From Chloroflexota bacterium (GTDB lineage: Bacteria > Chloroflexota > Anaerolineae > J102), in contig JAJRXO010000097.1 in assembly GCA_024276255.1 (NCBI GenBank), forward strand, positions 1 to 6,297: 6,297 nucleotides of DNA. The letters run 5' to 3'. The notes below the pieces were generated by a model. It worked only from the letters and a program-made list of their open reading frames with translations. It did not search any database and was not told the DNA's origin. Both the position numbers and the translations under genes were made by a program. This document shows, piece by piece, positions 5,430-6,297 of the stretch (the stretch's first letter is position 1; every line of letters starts with the position of its first letter).

Positions 5430-6297
5430 TTACCACGTAGTCTGATGTAAAAAGGCCACGAGCAGACGCACAGTGTTCTCGATATCGTCCCAGTCGGCCA
5501 GCTCGGAGGGGGTATGTGTGTATCGGCAGGGCACCATGAGGCTGGCCGCCATTACGCCGGCGCGAGTCGGCTCGATGGTCGAGGCATCGGTGCTGCCGAT
5601 GGTGAGCACGAAAACCTGATGCGGGATGTCGTTCTGACGGGCGATGGCGACCAGCGCCTCACGCACCCGCGGATGCGAGATCATGCGCGTGTCGGCAACC
5701 GGGATGGCCGGCCCTTTCCCCAGATCAAGGGTCATATTCATTTCCGATTTGGGGGCGTCGCCGGTGGGGGTGATGTCGATCGCCAGGGCCAGATCGGGCT
5801 GCAGATGATAGGCAGCCACGCGGGCGCCGCGGGCGCCGATCTCTTCCTGCACCGTGAACACCATCACCACATCGTGGGGCGAATCCTGCAAGCGGCGCAG
5901 CGCCTCAATGGCCACGGCGCAGCCCAACCGATCGTCGGCGCCTCCCACGATCACGCGGCGGCCCAGATCCACAAAGGGATGGTCAAAAACGCCCACATCA
6001 CCCACCTGCACGGGCAAATCATCCCTGCCAGTCGCCCCCACATCGATGTACCACCGATGCATATCGGGCAGGGCAGGGCCGATGATCTCGGCGCGGGTGC
6101 CGCCGTCATGACTGATCACACCCACAGCATCGTTGGCAAAGCGCACACGAGCCCCGAGCAGGGTTTTGCGGGCCAGCGTACCGATGTTGGTAAAGCGTAC
6201 GAAGCCGTTGTCCTCGATCTGAGTGACGATGACGCCGATTTCATCCATGTGCGCCGCCACCATAATACGCTTGCCTGAGCCATCGCCGCGCTTGCGC
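5430..6297 (-). CDS. M42-family metalloaminopeptidase (partial, N-terminus outside window)
   Basis: This is a cytosolic di-metal aminopeptidase of the M42 (glutamyl aminopeptidase/endoglucanase M/TET) family, which trims N-terminal residues from peptides. An ATG lies at 6263, but the frame stays open to the window edge, and the 11 codons before it (reading RGDGSGKRI up to that ATG) fit the family, so the real start lies further upstream. About 288 residues are visible. M42 proteins are usually near 350, so roughly 60 are missing. Counting from the ATG at 6263, the metal and catalytic residues are present: H5 in AAHMDE, the DDR aspartates D110/D111 (GGADDRLGC), the adjacent glutamates E140/E141 (VQEEIGARG; base and ligand), D163 (AIDITPTGD) and H250 (CRYTH). 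The C-terminus at LLVAFLHQTTW is normal. msrA follows 26 bases downstream, and the promoter is outside the window. Confidence 0.95.
   Translation of the reverse strand, partial: RKRGDGSGKRIMVAAHMDEIGVIVTQIEDNGFVRFTNIGTLARKTLLGARVRFANDAVGVISHDGGTRAEIIGPALPDMHRWYIDVGATGRDDLPVQVGDVGVFDHPFVDLGRRVIVGGADDRLGCAVAIEALRRLQDSPHDVVMVFTVQEEIGARGARVAAYHLQPDLALAIDITPTGDAPKSEMNMTLDLGKGPAIPVADTRMISHPRVREALVAIARQNDIPHQVFVLTIGSTDASTIEPTRAGVMAASLMVPCRYTHTPSELADWDDIENTVRLLVAFLHQTTW

Noticed and set aside
4864..5445. Plus-strand open frame of 193 codons opposite msrA
   Set aside because: It mirrors almost exactly the limits of msrA, whose catalytic motifs are unambiguous, and it has no ribosome site or family resemblance of its own.
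5514..6278. Plus-strand open frame of 254 codons opposite the M42 peptidase
   Set aside because: It is antisense to a gene with all M42 metal-binding motifs intact. The translation is rich in His and Gly with no recognisable fold.

Overview
The window is a bacterial chromosomal segment of moderately high GC. It holds one repeat-filled intergenic block, two divergent genes, and a convergent two-gene operon that runs off the right edge. The intergenic repeat types (CGCAAAG-rich foldbacks, iterated TCTGCGT, AAACCGG-type strings) and the large multi-sensor hybrid kinase suggest an environmental Chloroflexota-like bacterium. That is an inference from general character, because no taxonomic marker gene is present.

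Layout: 1-627 carries no credible gene. It holds two copies of a composite foldback repeat (7-125 and 440-556), a double-hairpin repeat, several hairpins with three-base loops and a 14-bp perfect palindrome. 628-1152 (-) is a small six-helix membrane protein with an internal duplication. 1153-1388 is the divergent promoter region. 1389-4712 (+) is a soluble 1107-residue hybrid histidine kinase, REC-PAS-PAS-GAF-GAF-HisKA-HATPase-REC. 4713-4857 is a short convergent spacer with an inverted, diverged copy of the upstream repeat and a possible terminator for the minus-strand genes. 4858-5403 (-) is msrA, peptide methionine sulfoxide reductase. 5430-6297 (-) is an M42-family aminopeptidase whose N-terminus lies beyond the window.

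The kinase has no response regulator with a DNA-binding output beside it, so its final target is not visible here. The M42 peptidase and msrA are co-directional with a 26-nt gap and probably form an operon (peptide turnover followed by oxidised-methionine repair). I see no defence system, CRISPR array, tRNA, rRNA, insertion sequence or phage gene. The least ordinary content is the structured repeat DNA: its hairpins show compensatory changes between copies, and an inverted copy begins immediately after the kinase stop codon.
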